Shown: positions 13,575 through 26,626 of the stretch, piece by piece
Position numbering within the stretch: the first letter of the stretch is position 1
Layout: each line of letters begins with the position of its first letter
DNA from: Pseudoscleropodium purum
Taxonomy: Eukaryota > Streptophyta > Bryopsida > Hypnales > Brachytheciaceae
Length of the DNA: 64,000 bases
Direction: 5' to 3'
Assembly: GCA_963969395.1 (NCBI GenBank)
Contig: OZ017799.1
Coordinates: 25,794,501-25,858,500, forward strand
Position numbers and translations under genes: made by a program
The notes under the pieces: model-generated
Told to the model about the DNA's origin: nothing
The model's input: only the letters and a program-made list of their open reading frames with translations
The model's database searches: none

Positions 13575-15234
13575 GAATGGGCATTGGTGTCAATACAATA
13601 AAAGTTTGGGGAGTTCATGTATGGGTGGTATATAGTGGAACTATAAAGGGTGGCGAAGGGATTTAGTTAGGAGTGCAAGTATGATTACGTGAATAAGGTG
13701 TGGATTTCAATTTGTAGTGAGTACTAATCTCTAAATGAATTCAAGGTTTTTAGGCCCAAAACTTCTTCAAAGTACTCAAATCCAAAGCAAGGCTAAAATC
13801 TTCATCTTTATTTTTTCATTAACAAATAACAAGTCCAACCATAGGATCCTTTAGATAATTTGTAAGAATACATTCTCTCAAAAGTTCAAAATAAGAAACC
13901 TTTCCTATTGTGAGATCATGTTGCTTCAATTTCATAAAGAAGTACTTTCAACTCTTCCAAATGGTTACATTTCATCTATCAAACTTTTAATAAAAAAATG
14001 TGTGGACTCTATAGCTTGTTACTTTCCATAATATGTTAAAAACATAAGTTGAAAATTTTATGAAGGCCAATGTAATTTTTGGCAATTTTCAATTTTTGAT
14101 GAAACAAACAATGATAATTTAATTTTTATTTATTTTTTGGATCAATTACACGCATTGTAAATTCTAGTTTTCATACAACAAATTGAATCCAAAAATGTAA
14201 ATTAAACATTCTATGTTTCAACAAATATTTCAAATGCAAGGGCATAAGGATATAATAATGGTCCATGTTGCAACCTATACTCTCTCTACAAAGGCTAATG
14301 CCATCCCATGCTCTCAATTCCAAAAGAAAATTCAAATATTATCATTTGTATGTTTGTCAAATTGTTGATATTTTAAATCCTATAAAGGTCAATTTCCTTC
14401 AATTTTTGTGTACAACAATCTAAAATGATGCATACCAACATGCCAAGGTACAAAAAGTTTTTCATAGTTCTAAGAAAAAGTTGACAAAAGATAAAGTAAT
14501 TCCAAATCATGATAAACAAAACTAAGTTTCAGACATGGCTAACTTTGAAATTAATTTTTTTCAAATCACAACTAATTTTTTCTTCAAATTTCTATAGTAA
14601 TGTGAGATATACTGCACACTATAACTTTAATCTATACAGTTTTGAACTTTTTCCACTAAGGCCATATTCATTAAAAATGAGACAAACTAGTAATATTGAG
14701 ACCTTAAGACCCATCATTTCAAAGATAAAGTTGTTGAAGGCAAAGATAAATATAAGCATTCCATTGCCAATTATTTGAAGGATATGAAATTATAAGTAAA
14801 CACAAAGGTGAAAGTGTGTTACATTTTGGAAAATCTTAAAGTAATGAAAATGTAAGAACCAAGCAAAATAAAATTAGACATGATTGAGAGGTCAAAAAAT
14901 ATGTGCCATTTATGTAAGTGGGTCACTTTAAACTGAAGGACATGAATTTACTAAGAACCCATGTACATATTAAACAATTTATCTCACTTGTAACTATATA
15001 TAATTCACTTCATAAGAAATGAATCCTCCATAGACTCTCCTGAAGCCTAAGTGTAAGTAAATGTAATTGTGTAAAAATGTGGAGGCTATTTATGTTTGCA
15101 TGAAGCATTAAACCAAACTATAAAAAATTTTGTTTAGGTAAATGACTATTCTATTAATAGAAATGATTGTTTATGGAATTGCTTCATTTGTAAACAAGAT
15201 TCATCGGGCTACCCCTTGTTTCTTAGTAGAAGAA
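13575..15234. other. AT-rich intergenic DNA, no gene seen
   Basis: Long AT-rich sequence with only short frames (13484-13666 and 14509-14778 plus) that match nothing I know. No terminal repeats or RNA genes were found. It separates the EFR3-like gene from the decayed gene A. Confidence 0.55.
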
Positions 15235-16039
15235 CTACTCTCCTTTACACTCACTATGTAAAATGCCATCACTCAAAAGAAATGCAACACTTCGAGCAAG
15301 TGGCCTTGGAAGTGATCTCTTCAATGTGCCTATGTAGGGATCTATACTTCCAATTGACCATGAGCCATTCAACCTCCTCAAGTCTTGAGGAAATGCTTGA
15401 CTAGAGATAGATAAAGAAGACGGCAAAGATTGGTCTCTCATCGATTTTGAGGGCAAGGACCTTGCCATGCCTACAATGCACGGACTCTGAGCCGCATTGA
15501 ATTCACCCAAAGACATCTTCCTTTTACGATCCCTCTCACTCAAATGTGCACTAAAATCTCTATTTTGGGCAAGAAGATGCCCCAATGGATTTGTGGATGG
15601 ACCTCTATCTTTGATACAAAGATCCCTAATAACTCCTATGTTATCCATATAGAGTTTCATCTGCGGCATGATCTCTGTACGCAGAGTTGGCGACTGCGAA
15701 TGCAACCGACTTGGAGTAGTGGTTGTTGTCTTCAAAGAGGATGGCAAGCAAATAGGGGTCTTCCTTGACTCTTGACTAGGTAGGTTGTCCCCGACCCCTT
15801 CTTCTACATTTTCTTTTGAGAAGTTGATGGCTACCAAGTTGTGTCTGTGGCGGAGTACAATATAAGAGGCCTCAAATAATCAAAAGGCAAGCAACTCCCT
15901 ACAACGGACTCGAACCACCTTGATAGTGAAGCCTTCGATCTAAACAAGAAGCTCTTGGTCACCGGTTGCCTCCACTGTAGCGAGTGTAGGATAGATCCTT
16001 CCACCTATATCAATACCACATCAGAAAAGATATGTGCAC

Positions 16040-16122
16040 ATTATCCTCAACCCAAAGATAACTGAACAATTAAAAGAAAACATCCAAGAAATGCATGCAA
16101 TTATCCTCGAGCTGAAGATAAT
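16040..16122. repeat. Two palindrome copies in a gene A intron
   Basis: Two copies of the TATCNTCGA/TCGAAGATA palindrome, at about 16040-16062 and 16100-16122, lie between coding-like blocks of gene A. Other single copies are at about 18115-18137, 19225-19247, 20843-20862, 20939-20960, 21015-21036 and 21106-21129. Most fall in presumed introns; the 18115 copy lies next to the coiled-coil block. Confidence 0.65.
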
Positions 16123-19100
16123 CAAACAGTGTAGCAAGCCCAAACTCTAGCAAGATGAAAAAAATAGAATAAAACCCAACCAAAGAGACCACACAATGAT
16201 GTTGGATTTAGAATTCAAAATTGTTTTATACAATTGAATGAAATATACATAAAAATTCTTATTTACACTATACATACTGAATTCCACACTAGAATGCCTA
16301 CACACGAAGTTATCTTCTAATGCAAATCTTGGGTTCTATCACTAATTTCATCCCAGGTAGGACAAAATGTGACTTGAAGTCAGTCGTTGACTTCCTAAAG
16401 CCGTCCAAAATATACTCAGTTCCATTCAATGAAGCTGTCAAGGGAGGAACGCCAATCTGGTTCGCCTCTACAAACTCTTGTAGGTGTCCTACATGACATT
16501 TCTTGTGAAGTCGCTTCAACAAAGGGACCAAACTTCTTAAGAGGAAGTTGTCCCCCCATTGAGAATGATCCCAAGTTTGAAGGAAAATCGCATTCCCATT
16601 CTCATTGAGGACACTCTTTTGGAGGGAGTCATCAATGAGAATTGTATTTTCTCTGCTAAATGCCATGCAATCATTTGGATCAAGGAACAAGTCCTCTCCC
16701 ATCACTTTGAGATGGAGAGGCTTGTACTCGTTTCCCTCCACAGTCTAAAATTTCTTCTTAGAAATTTCTAAAGTTCAGCATTTATCTTGCCCAAGGATGT
16801 CAAAAGGTGGTCTGTAGTTTTGGAACAAGAATTTGGCTACTAGCTCCACTGTCTTCTTGTACATGGAACTCCAGACTACAACGTGATTAGTGATTTTACA
16901 TAGCTCGTCCAAAAATTTCCTCATAGATGCACATACACAACTTTTGCTCCAATGAAGGTGGGAATTTTATCACTGAAAATATTGTTAATGGTTGTGTATG
17001 TTTGCTTCTCCCTAATTGAGAACCTAAAGAGGCATTAACAAAGCACTCCATTCAAATCCAATACAACATTCAACCACTCTAGTCGTGTTTGAGGAACTGA
17101 AGAGGTGACGCACTGTGATATAATGTCTCTGTAGCCCTTCAATACTACTTGATCAAAACATAACACAAGAGAATGTAGTTACCTGTTGAAACACAAAATA
17201 AGGGGATCCATTTAGCGGAGAAAAGCAATGAACTCTACTAAGTGACTTTAGAACCCTTCCATTAAGTGATTGTTTGAGAGCCAACGAATGGTGCACTCCT
17301 CGAAGCTCTTTGCGCTAGGCACAAGCATGGAGAAAGTTAGCTCATTAGACAAGAGTCTATTGAACATTTGTCACCAAAATTTATTCAAAAATAATTTATG
17401 GTACATTTAGGAAGACTGGTAGTTGAGCACTAGCCGGATCTATACAGGTGCCAACTACACTCCTTTTCAAAATCTACACTATACTACAACATGCAGCCAC
17501 ATATGGGCACTTTGTTGACGTGAGATGATCGAAAATTGTTGACTTTGTCCTATCAGCCAAAATGCATGGACATAAGTGCTTTTCACTAATAATCGAAAGT
17601 AGGATACAAGTCAAAGCAAGCATCCACCACACATTCGATAGACTCAAAAATAATCGTAGGGGTTTGAGGTAGGAGGTGAGAGTACCTTGTCAAACTCCAT
17701 GCCCAGGGCCTGGTCTTTCAAAATCTCTTTGAACCTAGCACTATCATCATCCTCAGTATCAAGAGGATTTTGAGATTCCACAGGGTACTCCACATTTGCT
17801 GATGCCAATGGTAGGGGAAGGGGATCTGCTTCAATCGCATTGTCTTGTATCTCCGAGATCATCTCCTGCTGTACGGAATGCTCCTATACATTTTTATCTT
17901 TGCCTTGAGGACAATCAACTTGTTGTTGAGTCACTTCCGGAGTGTTAGGAGTACACTCAATCTCCACTGAGGTACTTGTATTTTGCGAGGAAGGGGGGAG
18001 TGGAGGAGAAGCTAGGTCTTCCATGGGAGGAAGAAGAGGAGGAAGAAGATTTCTAATGGAGAGAGGAAAGGGAGGACGAGCAGGGTCTTGTACAAGATGA
18101 GGAAGAGGAGCAAGATTATCTTTGCCTCAAAGATAATCCTAAGGACTAGAGTGTGTCTCATTTCTAGGACAGCCTTTAGAAGGTCCTCCCACCCACTATT
18201 CAATATGAGTCTTGACCATCAATGTAGAAGTGGCCTTCAACTTAGCCAATTTTTGTTTGAGCTTTCTATTCTCTTCCTCCAGAGCCTTGGCCTCTACTTC
18301 TTTCTTTTCAAAGTTGTAAATTTGCTCTTCCATGGCCTTCATATTTTCCTTTTCCAATCAATCCACTTCCCTCTTCTCAGCTTTTTCTTTCTCTCACTCT
18401 GCCCAGAACCTAGTTTTTTTGGGTTCCTCTTTAATTGGCCGCAAAGGTATTTTTGATCAATTGAGAGAACCCTTGTTGTGTGCTCCGTCATTGGAATGAT
18501 CCCCTTCACATTCACAATTATGCTGGTTTAATCCTAAAGGACCAACATCGTCTTCTTTAAGCCCCCCTATAGTCAATGTTGTCTAAGTCGGAGTAATCCG
18601 ACTCATCACTAAGGTTATAAATGACTAGAGTGGGCATAGGGACAAGAATCTGAGCTGGCTCCTTTTCCTTCCTCTTTCTTCTTGGAGCTTGAGAAGTGGA
18701 CACCGGATCCTCACCTTCAATTTAGAAATTGCACGTTGAGATCTCCAAATTGGCTCTACGAACAATGTTTGTGTTTGTCCCGAAGTCATTGATGTCTAGA
18801 TTGGCTTCCTCTATCGTCCCCTCGTTGCCTTCCTCTAAAAGACCTTTAAGTTGCAGCTCCTCCAGCTGCCTTTCCACGTTCCCCTCATCTGACGGTGTCA
18901 ATTCAGAGTTGAGGTCGAGAAAGGCAACAAGTTTCGGGTGAATGTGGCTCAAAAGAAACGAGGAGTTGTCATGACAGAAGTCCCTTAGGTCAATTCTATC
19001 CCTGTGATATTTCGCCATTTCCTGAAACTTCTGGAATACATGCCTGTTAGCAATGTTGTAGTAGTATAGGCCATATAACTAAAAGACAAACAAATTTGAT

Positions 19101-20434
19101 GAGTAGAAATTACAATCTTGTATGATAAGGGTGTATTAAAAATTATAGAGAACATTATCTTTAAAGTGAAGATAAATTTACTAAAGACTAAGAGACGACT
19201 AAGTATACTCTGGATACCAATAAGATTATCCTCGAGGCGAAGATAATTTAGGGACATGTAAATATATACCTTGGCAGCAATCATCAGCTTGGATTTTGCA
19301 TATATGCCGATGACATTCTCTCTAGTCACAGCGAAGCTATGTAGGATGTCAATATAGAATTCCATCCTCAACTGGGCTTTTGATGGGATCTATACTTTGA
19401 CTCGTAGTTCTTGGAGTAATCTGTGTAGTAAGGATTATCAGATGTCACGTATTCATCCAAGACTACATCTTCTTTGATAGGCTCCCCTGCTGCATCTTTC
19501 TTGAGTAGGAAGAAGCCGTCACCTTGACGGCATTGCCACAATTAGTGACACCATTTAACCACTCGGCCTTTGTTGGAATGTAGACGGATTTCTTCAAGAC
19601 GAAGTTCTTTAGATATGTCGATGCAAATTCTAGGACCTTCTATTCATCGAAGATGTTCCCAACAATCCACAACCATGCTTCCAAGATGAAGATTGAGGGC
19701 CTAAGATGACTCTCCAAAAATTTTAGAAGAGGGTATGTAGTAGGGCCATCACCAAATCCAGATTTCGGCTTTGTTACCATCTGAAAATCGATTATAACCA
19801 GTGGTACTTTCCTAGCTTGATACTGCCAAGGGGTACTCATGCAAAATGCCATGGAAAAGCATTCATGACCTCGAATAAAAACATCACCACTTGGTCGGTC
19901 TATCAGGTTTTTCATTTTAAGGTATCTCTTGAACAATGGGAGGACATCAAAAAGCCTCTTCTCTACATAGGACGCTCGCTTATGCTTTGCCTCGTTTGTC
20001 AAACGCTTCCTAAAAAATTTGTTTGGTGTCAATGTCAATAGGAAGTCCCATGAAGCAAATGTAAAGAGGTGAACACGCTTCCAGTTCCTCCACTCCGCAT
20101 CTATCACCTGTCCATCCCTATTCTTGAAATTCAAGGCCAAATCTACGTCAATAAATTCTTCAATGATAACCTTCTTGCACTTTTTCCGCTCAATCCAATC
20201 TATTGCTGACATGTTGTCTTCGCAAAGAATAACTATCCAATAGAAAGACACTTTGGGGTAGTCCCTCTTGCGATTTTGGATTCTTCCAAGTAGGTGGATG
20301 GTAAACTCCTTCAAATCTTAATCCTTAAAGTGCCCCATGTGTTTGAAAAACTCCCTCTTTAGAAAGGTGGTGTCGGGGATGAAGCTCTTTTAGCATTGAA
20401 TTTTTTCTTCGTCATTAGGGTCAATTAAATTCCC

Positions 20435-20650
20435 CACTATAAGAAACCCATGTTTTAGATGACAAGCCTAATTTTCTTAAACGAATTTTAGGTGATGTCC
20501 AAAGCAACAAATCCATGTTTATATGTCAACAAAATGTCCAACATAACATCAATATTGACATGAAAACATGAGTTTGCTACATTAGATGTCACCTAAAATT
20601 CGTTCAAAAAAATTAGGGCTTGTCACTTAAAACATGGGTTTCTTATAGTG
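20435..20650 (+). mobile_element. CACTA-type MITE inserted in a gene A exon
   Basis: A 216-bp element starts CACTATAAGAAACCCATG and its inverted right end starts CACTATAAGAAACCCATG, so the terminal repeats agree over about 30 bases with few mismatches. It is flanked by CCC on both sides, a 3-bp target duplication as expected for CACTA/EnSpm elements. Joining the flanks keeps a minus-strand open frame running between the two halves, so it landed in coding sequence. Related fragments are at 24791-24965 and 63411-63500. Confidence 0.85.
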
Positions 20651-21996
20651 CCCCTCCTCCCACAATTTGTACATCTTGTCGGGCAAGGTGATAATTCAAA
20701 TTTCATTCTTTAGGTCTAATGCAAGATTTACCTTCACCCTGTCTTTCTCCAAGTTAATATTTTGGTACCGAAAAATGACAACATCGACAAACTTCAACAA
20801 GAATAATTGAAGGTAAAGGAAAATTATTGAATGTACTAATTTTTATCCTCGAGTCAAGGATACATCTAAATAATGTCACACATGTTTGAAGACATTGAGT
20901 TCAAGTCAACAATCTATTAAAGAATAAGCAACTACTAGTTTATCTTTGAGTCGAAGATATATCTTTATAATTTATTCATTAAGTGTTTTGTTTGTAAGAG
21001 TAAGCCTCTACCAATTTATCTTCAAATCGAAGATACATTTGAATGATAAAAAAAAACTTCACAATTCAATCAAATTCTTTAATCACTGAAAATATACAAC
21101 CGTCAATTTATCTTCTAATCGAAGCTAAATGGAGTGGAAGAACTTACATTGTATGTTGCCAAATCATGTACCGGTCCATTCTTCCTTGACAGTGGCTCAA
21201 TGGCTAGCTGAGTAGGTTGTTTGGCATTTACCCAAATGGCTTTATATGCAAAAATTTGATTGCTCCATGTTGGTTGCCTGTGCTGGAGATGGTTTGTGGT
21301 GTTGTACCACTTTGAGATCTTCGTTAGCTTGGTGGCATCTTTGCTACATACAATAGTTGCTTGCCAAATTTGTAGCTCTACTTTCCGTTTTTGGGAGCAA
21401 CCTCTAGCCTAGAGACGCTCTACAGCAGTGATGTTGTGTTGTTCATTTATGATGAAGAAGTTTCTATTTTTGATAGCATCCCAACTAGTGGGTGACTCCG
21501 CAAGTAGTTTTTTCTCTAATGTAATTGGGGTCAAACAAACTTTTTGCCATTGCATGTGATCCCCCTTGTGGATGAGCTCCTACTTCACATCTTCGACAAT
21601 TGATTGCTCCAGGTTTCTAAAGATATATTTTATTTTTGAAAGATAGCATTGATTGATGTTCACCTCAAATGTATTTGGGTGGAAGATGAAGCAATCTTGG
21701 TGTTTGTTCCAAAATTCACTTTGATGAGTGCCCACAAGTTCATATTTTTGAATCAACCTTGAGTCATCTCTGCTGACCTATTGAACGTTTGTGAGAGCCA
21801 AACCAAAGCTTCTAGCTATTATTTGGAAGGCATTTGATGTAGACTTTCGTCTACTCTTCAGTTGCTCTTGCGTTGCTAGTTCTCGGTTCTTCCTCTTTTG
21901 GAACTTGGCATGACCTTGACCTCTACCATTGCCCAAGTTTACAACAAGATTCTCCATCTTGCCAAAAGAAAAGCAAAATTTTTTGCAAATTGCAAG

Positions 21997-22606
21997 TTAT
22001 CCTCGATTCAAGGATAAATAAATATTAAGATCTCAAATACATTAAAGCCTTTGGTGAATCATGCTAACAATATTTAAAGACCAATTCATGAAAAAAACAC
22101 AAGACATTTACCCATAGCACATAAGGAAATTTTATCTTTGACTCGAAGATAATCCAAATCCAATTAAGAAATCTCTATAAACCTTGATTTGAATATGATC
22201 AACATCCATTTTAGAAGTCAATATTATCCTCGACTCAAAGATAATCCTTAGAGTTTGGGGAGTTACAATTATCTTTGGCTCAAAGATAATTCATAAAATT
22301 CTTAAGTCACGATTATCCTCGACTTGAAGATAATCCTTAGAGTTTGGGGAGTTACGATTATCTTCAATTCAAAGATAATTAATAAAATTCTTGAGGCATG
22401 ATTATCCTTGACTTGAAGATAATCCTCAATGTTTTGTGAGTCACTATTATCCTCGAGTTGAAGATAATACTCAATGTTTTGTGAGTCACTATTATCCTTG
22501 AGTCAAAGATAATCCTTAAAGTTTTGTAAGTCACTATTATCCTCAAGTTGAAGATAATCCATATTCAATTTGTAAATCACTATTATCTTCGACTCAAAGA
22601 TAATTC
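21997..22606. repeat. Array of TATCTTCGA palindromes upstream of gene A
   Basis: Eleven copies of an imperfect palindrome with core TATCTTCGANTCGAAGATA, each about 23 bp and bounded by ATTATC and GATAAT. From about 22223 to 22606 they form a tandem array with a period near 44-45 bp, each unit carrying an AGTCAC- or AGTTAC-like spacer. The two halves vary in concert (CCTCGA with TTGAAG, CTTTGA with TCGAAG) while the outer ATTATC/GATAAT stays fixed. The array begins about 40 bp upstream of the gene A start. This arrangement suggests binding sites for a dimeric protein, perhaps a transposase; that is inference. Confidence 0.8.
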
Positions 22607-23469
22607 TTTTTTAGAATTTACAACGTCAAAATCGCTCACAACAAATGGATCAATACACATTGGAGACAATGCAATACCTAAAATGAGAAACCTAAATTCG
22701 GATATCACAATGAGTTCCATACAAAGGACATTTTCTACAACCATAGAACAATCTAAAGCATTACGTAGTTCGACAAAATATATCAACTCACTAAAACTCC
22801 AGAAACTAGAAGTGACAAAAACGAGTATAGAAGAAATGCACTAATGAGAATTCTGTAGCAATGAATCTGCTTCTACACTACTACTTCCTTAGACACAGTT
22901 CCAAAGAATGATATTACAAACCAAAAGTTCAAAAGTGGTGTAAGAGTAGTGTCAAAGACAAGCAAGCATAGAAGAACAATCACCAAGAAACAATGGAGTG
23001 AGGAGATGGTCGTGAGGAAAAGACGCTTTGAAAAGCACGGGACAAAGCTAGTGGGAACATTCTACCAAATTTGAATGGGTCTTTTTTTCAACATTGGGGA
23101 GATGTATCTCCTTGGTTTCGGGGGCATTGACTTTTAGCACAACTTGATTTAGCGTAGTAACGTCATAACCCTCACAAGTAGTTAATGAATACAAACAAAT
23201 TTCTTACTTTGCGCCAAAATTCCACATATGGGAGTCAATATGCATAATTTTTTTTCAGGACCCATTGTCTTTTGGGGAATGAGGAATTCTAGAAAAAGCA
23301 TTTTCAAACCCGTCATTTGTAAGATTCTTAACTTTTGCCACCCTCAAAATTTGGCCTTCTTGGAAAAAAAATTTGTTTGGTACATAGCAATATTTGGAGT
23401 AGCTTGAATTTGGCACATATTAAATAAAAAGAAATGGAAATGTCTTATTTTTTTGGACATGAAATTTGA

Positions 23470-23560
23470 GGATGTAGGGTTCATGGTTTAGGGTTCAAGG
23501 TTAGATTAGGATTAGGGTTTTAGGCTTCAAGGTTCAAGGTTAGGGTGCAAGATTTTTGGG
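23470..23560 (+). repeat. Degenerate TTTAGGG-like repeats
   Basis: Several spaced copies of GGTTTAGGGTT, GGATTAGGGTTTTAGG and AGGTTAGGG resemble the plant telomere unit TTTAGGG but are not a regular array. Similar text occurs near 32200 and at 33745-33830. This is more likely simple-sequence drift or promoter-associated telo-box-like motifs than a former chromosome end. Confidence 0.4.
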
Positions 23561-24790
23561 AATTTTTGAAGCTTAAATCGGAGTTTAGAATTTAGGATTC
23601 ATGTTGCAAGTTATTATGCAATGCATAAATGTAGGGTATTGATATAACAATTTATATTTATATTTTTTTTGTGGTCTAATACTTAAACCAAATATCAATG
23701 TGTGATATTTTTTCAAACTATATTGACATTTATCCTTTTTAAGTTGCAAAACCCTATATTGTAAAGGAAATACAAGAATATCACAAACTTACATTGTCAA
23801 AGAATTTTTTTAATATTAGATAATGAGTAGGAAATAAGCTAAAGTGAGAAGGAAAAATTCTGAGGTGCAAATGACAACTACTGGGCTCTCATATGTATAA
23901 ACCTTTAATACTTAGAAATACTTTAAGTTACTATATAAAAATGTGGAATGTCAACCTTCAAAACTAACAACTTCCAAATTGTTTTTTTTATGACAAATGA
24001 ATGGATAAAGGATACAAATCCATATCTTTACACATAGATAATCACTTTTTCATTGAGGATAGTTTTGCAATGCATATATAAAGATTATGGAAAGAATATT
24101 AAGTATTATTAACCTACATATCTTTCCTATAGATAAATAAACCTGGTTTAGTACACTATGTAATTATTAACTTTAAGCTAATTTAAGAGTTTAAGCATTG
24201 CGAATTAAAACCTCTCTACATTATGTTGTATTTTGGTAGCCAAAAATTCTAAATGTGCCTTTGTTTAGGGCCTTAAAACCATAGGGCCCAATTTTACCAT
24301 GAAATTTTTTTAAAGATTCAATACTAGGAATAGATTCTAATTGGTCAAGTATTTAGTATTCTTCTTAGATGAAATACTTCTAAGTTCTTCCCGAAAGAAT
24401 TTTGAGGTTTTAAAATTATAGTCTTTTAATTCTTTCATTGACCTAAGTTAAGTGAATGAAATAACTTCTTTTTTGTTAGCGATGAGCAAAGTTCTCTTAA
24501 TTCTAATTCAAATCTCATTCTTTGGAAAATCCATTTATTTTTTTATTTTTTTTGGGTTTACTTAGTTTGGAATACATTACTATTCCTTTGCTAGTGTATT
24601 ATTTCACAAGCAAACGTAATGGTTTTATTTATTTTAAAGTCAATGATTAAGAATAAATTTGTCTAAACAACCATTAATTTTTACAATCATACTCACAAAA
24701 TTTTTATTTATAATAGTTGCAATTTATCCTTGTATATAACCACTCTTTTAAGATATTTAGCCATTCTTAAATAAATAAACCAATAGAAGA

Positions 24791-24965
24791 CACTATAAGA
24801 AAGTCATGTTTTTAGATTCAAGTATTAATTTTGTTCGATTGATTGTAGATGATGTCTAATGCAACAAACCAATGTTCTTATGTCAACAATTATGTTTATG
24901 TTGAATTTTTGTGAATATAAAAATATGGGTGCAACATTATACGTCACTTAAAACTCATTCAAAAA
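24791..24965 (+). mobile_element. Truncated CACTA-type MITE
   Basis: It begins CACTATAAGAAAGTCATG and follows the interior of the 20435-20650 element (GATGTCTAATGCAACAAA, TTATGTCAACAA, GTCACTTAAAA). The right terminal repeat is missing, so it is a left-end fragment of the same family. Confidence 0.65.
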
Positions 24966-25619
24966 CTCTATCCAAACCATTTCCATATTCCATATTTTTT
25001 TTAGGTGTTAGATAATATCACTCTAACAACCAAACCATTTCTATAATCTATATTGTTTTGGGTGTTAGATTATATTTTTTTAGATGTTTTTCTAATATAA
25101 CAACTTTGCATAGAATTTATAATAAAATTCTTTGAATATAGGGGCAATGATACTTTAATGAAATAATCATTTGCTATGTAATAGGGGATATTTGTAGATA
25201 TTTAAGACTTTTTTTGGTATTATAAAAAAATACTCCAAATTTTGGACAAATAATCATATAATAGTTTAGAAGTGCTACTTTAATAATTTGCTAAGTTACC
25301 TTTCTATTTCAAGAATAGATGTATCTAAAAATATCTAAAAATGACTTTTTCTATATAAAATTTTGCATTTCTTCGAAACAAAGTGATAATTGTTGACTTA
25401 ATAATAATGCAAGAGGTTGTGCTAATTTATAAGACCTTTTTTTCCATACTAATATAGTGGATTAATAATACTTGCAATTATATTGTATCTACACAAAGTT
25501 GAGGTCATTCTTTGGCTACTTATTGTTCTCTATATTGTTAATTAATTTAAAAATAAATTGTAGGTTTAATTCTCATGTTAGCTTCCCATGTTGTGGTTAC
25601 TATATGTTTCGTTTTGATT

Positions 25620-26168
25620 TTTTTACGGTAAGTTCATAATTAGGAGGTTTGGTCGTCTTCTACAAGTTTCCGCAGAGTCTTTGAAGGCTTCAAAATTGTT
25701 TTAGGCTACACCTAAACCTAGACTACAATTCCAAGAGGTTTAGATAGAGTTGAAGATTGATTTGGGTATGGTTAGGGTTTAGGGTAAGTACCAAACCTAT
25801 CCTACAAGCTGTGCTTGGTTTGGTGATGGGGTAGGTTTCGGGAGTAGACTTGGATGGTCATCTTCCTCCCCATCGAGCCCTTGCCTCCTCACTTGCTGGC
25901 GCGCGGTGCAGTGTTTTTTTTCTCTTCATTGTGTGATTGTGTATTTTGTGTTCTTGGTTTTCCTCGTCTTTGTACTCTTGTTCTTGCTAGAGGTGTGGTT
26001 AGTGCTGCGCGTGGTTCTTCTCGTGGTGGCTTCAATTGGTAATGCAGGTGGTGCAATTTTAGTTTGCATGGTTCTTCTCGTTGTAGTGTTGTGTGTGGTT
26101 CATGCTTCTATGTAATTTTGCTACTTGTAATTGTATTTTCAAATGTTGTGTGCTTGTGTTTGTGTGCT
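25620..26168 (+). other. GC-richer unassigned segment split by the gypsy element
   Basis: Base composition rises here, and text such as CTTGTGTTTGTGTGCTTGTG continues on the far side of the retrotransposon at 31916-32100. A short plus frame (25854-26042) has no recognisable family. It may be the leader or promoter of the old divergent element, since it lies between genes A and B, but nothing proves that. Confidence 0.35.
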
Positions 26169-26173
26169 TGTGC

Positions 26174-26503
26174 TGTTATGACCAGGTCGTAACATCTGGA
26201 CGTATGGATGACTAGTATGTGGAATAAGGGTCTTCAGAGGTGGTTATACCTTCCTGGCAATTACGGGAAGAGGATCTGAAAGCTGTTGCTTCCTTTAAAG
26301 CTCAGTGAGGGGAGTCATGTCCCTCACTTGTCATTCTGTCAATAAGAAGTACAGTTACTGAAATCGATTCAATGCTTGCCCTGATTCTTACATAGTAGGT
26401 TGTATGTTGTTAATTGCTACTCTAAATCGTTATGAAACTCTGGAAATTACTTGGTAACTGGAAGTGTCGACATGAATCTGATCCAGGATCTTGAATCCTG
26501 ACA
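26174..26503 (+). repeat. 5' LTR of the gypsy element
   Basis: Begins TGTTATGACCAGG and ends ATCCTGACA, so it has the usual TG...CA limits. It differs from the 3' LTR at 23 of 330 positions by my count, all transitions. The TGTGC target duplication immediately precedes it. Confidence 0.95.
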
Positions 26504-26504
26504 A

Positions 26505-26514
26505 AATGACGAGT
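26505..26514 (+). promoter_or_regulatory. Candidate self-priming primer-binding site
   Basis: One base after the 5' LTR lies AATGACGAGT. No TGG-initiated tRNA-complementary site is present here. The ten bases are exactly complementary to ACTCGTCATT inside the 3' LTR (31733-31742), which lies 26-32 bases downstream of a TATA-like CTTAAAG. A transcript starting there could fold back and prime reverse transcription, as known for Tf1-type elements. The 5' LTR copy has one C-to-T change in this block. Confidence 0.55.
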
Positions 26515-26626
26515 CGCTTATATATCCACGCTTTGTGAGAAAGGTCTATGATCTCAACAGTGTGAGGACCAGGGTTTCTAAACAGTTTGGAAAAGTGAGC
26601 CATGATCTCGGGGAATCTCTGAGGCT

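Larger units (their letters stand above)
15235..21957 (-). pseudogene. Decayed multi-exon gene A of unknown function
   Basis: I do not recognise the product. Exon-like blocks lie on the minus strand: a clear first exon 21148-21957 (270 codons, starts MENLVVNLGNGRGQGH, ends at a GTAAGT donor), then about 20795-20300, 20314-19640, 19018-18722, 18480-18000, 17862-17644, 16741-16310 and 16010-15235. The first exon has three in-frame TAG codons, and the last block has TAG and TGA where Gln and Arg codons are one C-to-T change away. The 18.2-18.4 kb block encodes a Lys/Glu-rich coiled coil. Introns near 16.05, 16.1, 19.2 and 20.8-21.1 kb contain copies of the TATCTTCGA palindrome, and the main array lies directly upstream of the start. 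A CACTA-like MITE interrupts one exon at 20435. Likely a companion gene of an old transposon, by inference from its pairing with gene B. Confidence 0.5.
22620..25620. other. AT-rich spacer between divergent genes A and B, left part
   Basis: No gene is visible. The stretch holds degenerate telomere-like sequence near 23470-23560 and a truncated CACTA-type MITE at 24791-24965; the rest is AT-rich filler. A 98-codon plus-strand frame at 22548-22844 overlaps the palindrome array and matches nothing known. Confidence 0.5.

Noticed and set aside
22200..22606. CRISPR-like appearance of the regular palindromic array
   Set aside because: The repeats are imperfect, the spacers are similar to each other, and the neighbours are plant nuclear genes and transposons. 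It is a tandem palindrome array, not CRISPR.
23470..23560. Interstitial telomere or chromosome fusion point
   Set aside because: Only scattered degenerate TTTAGGG units are present, with no regular array.
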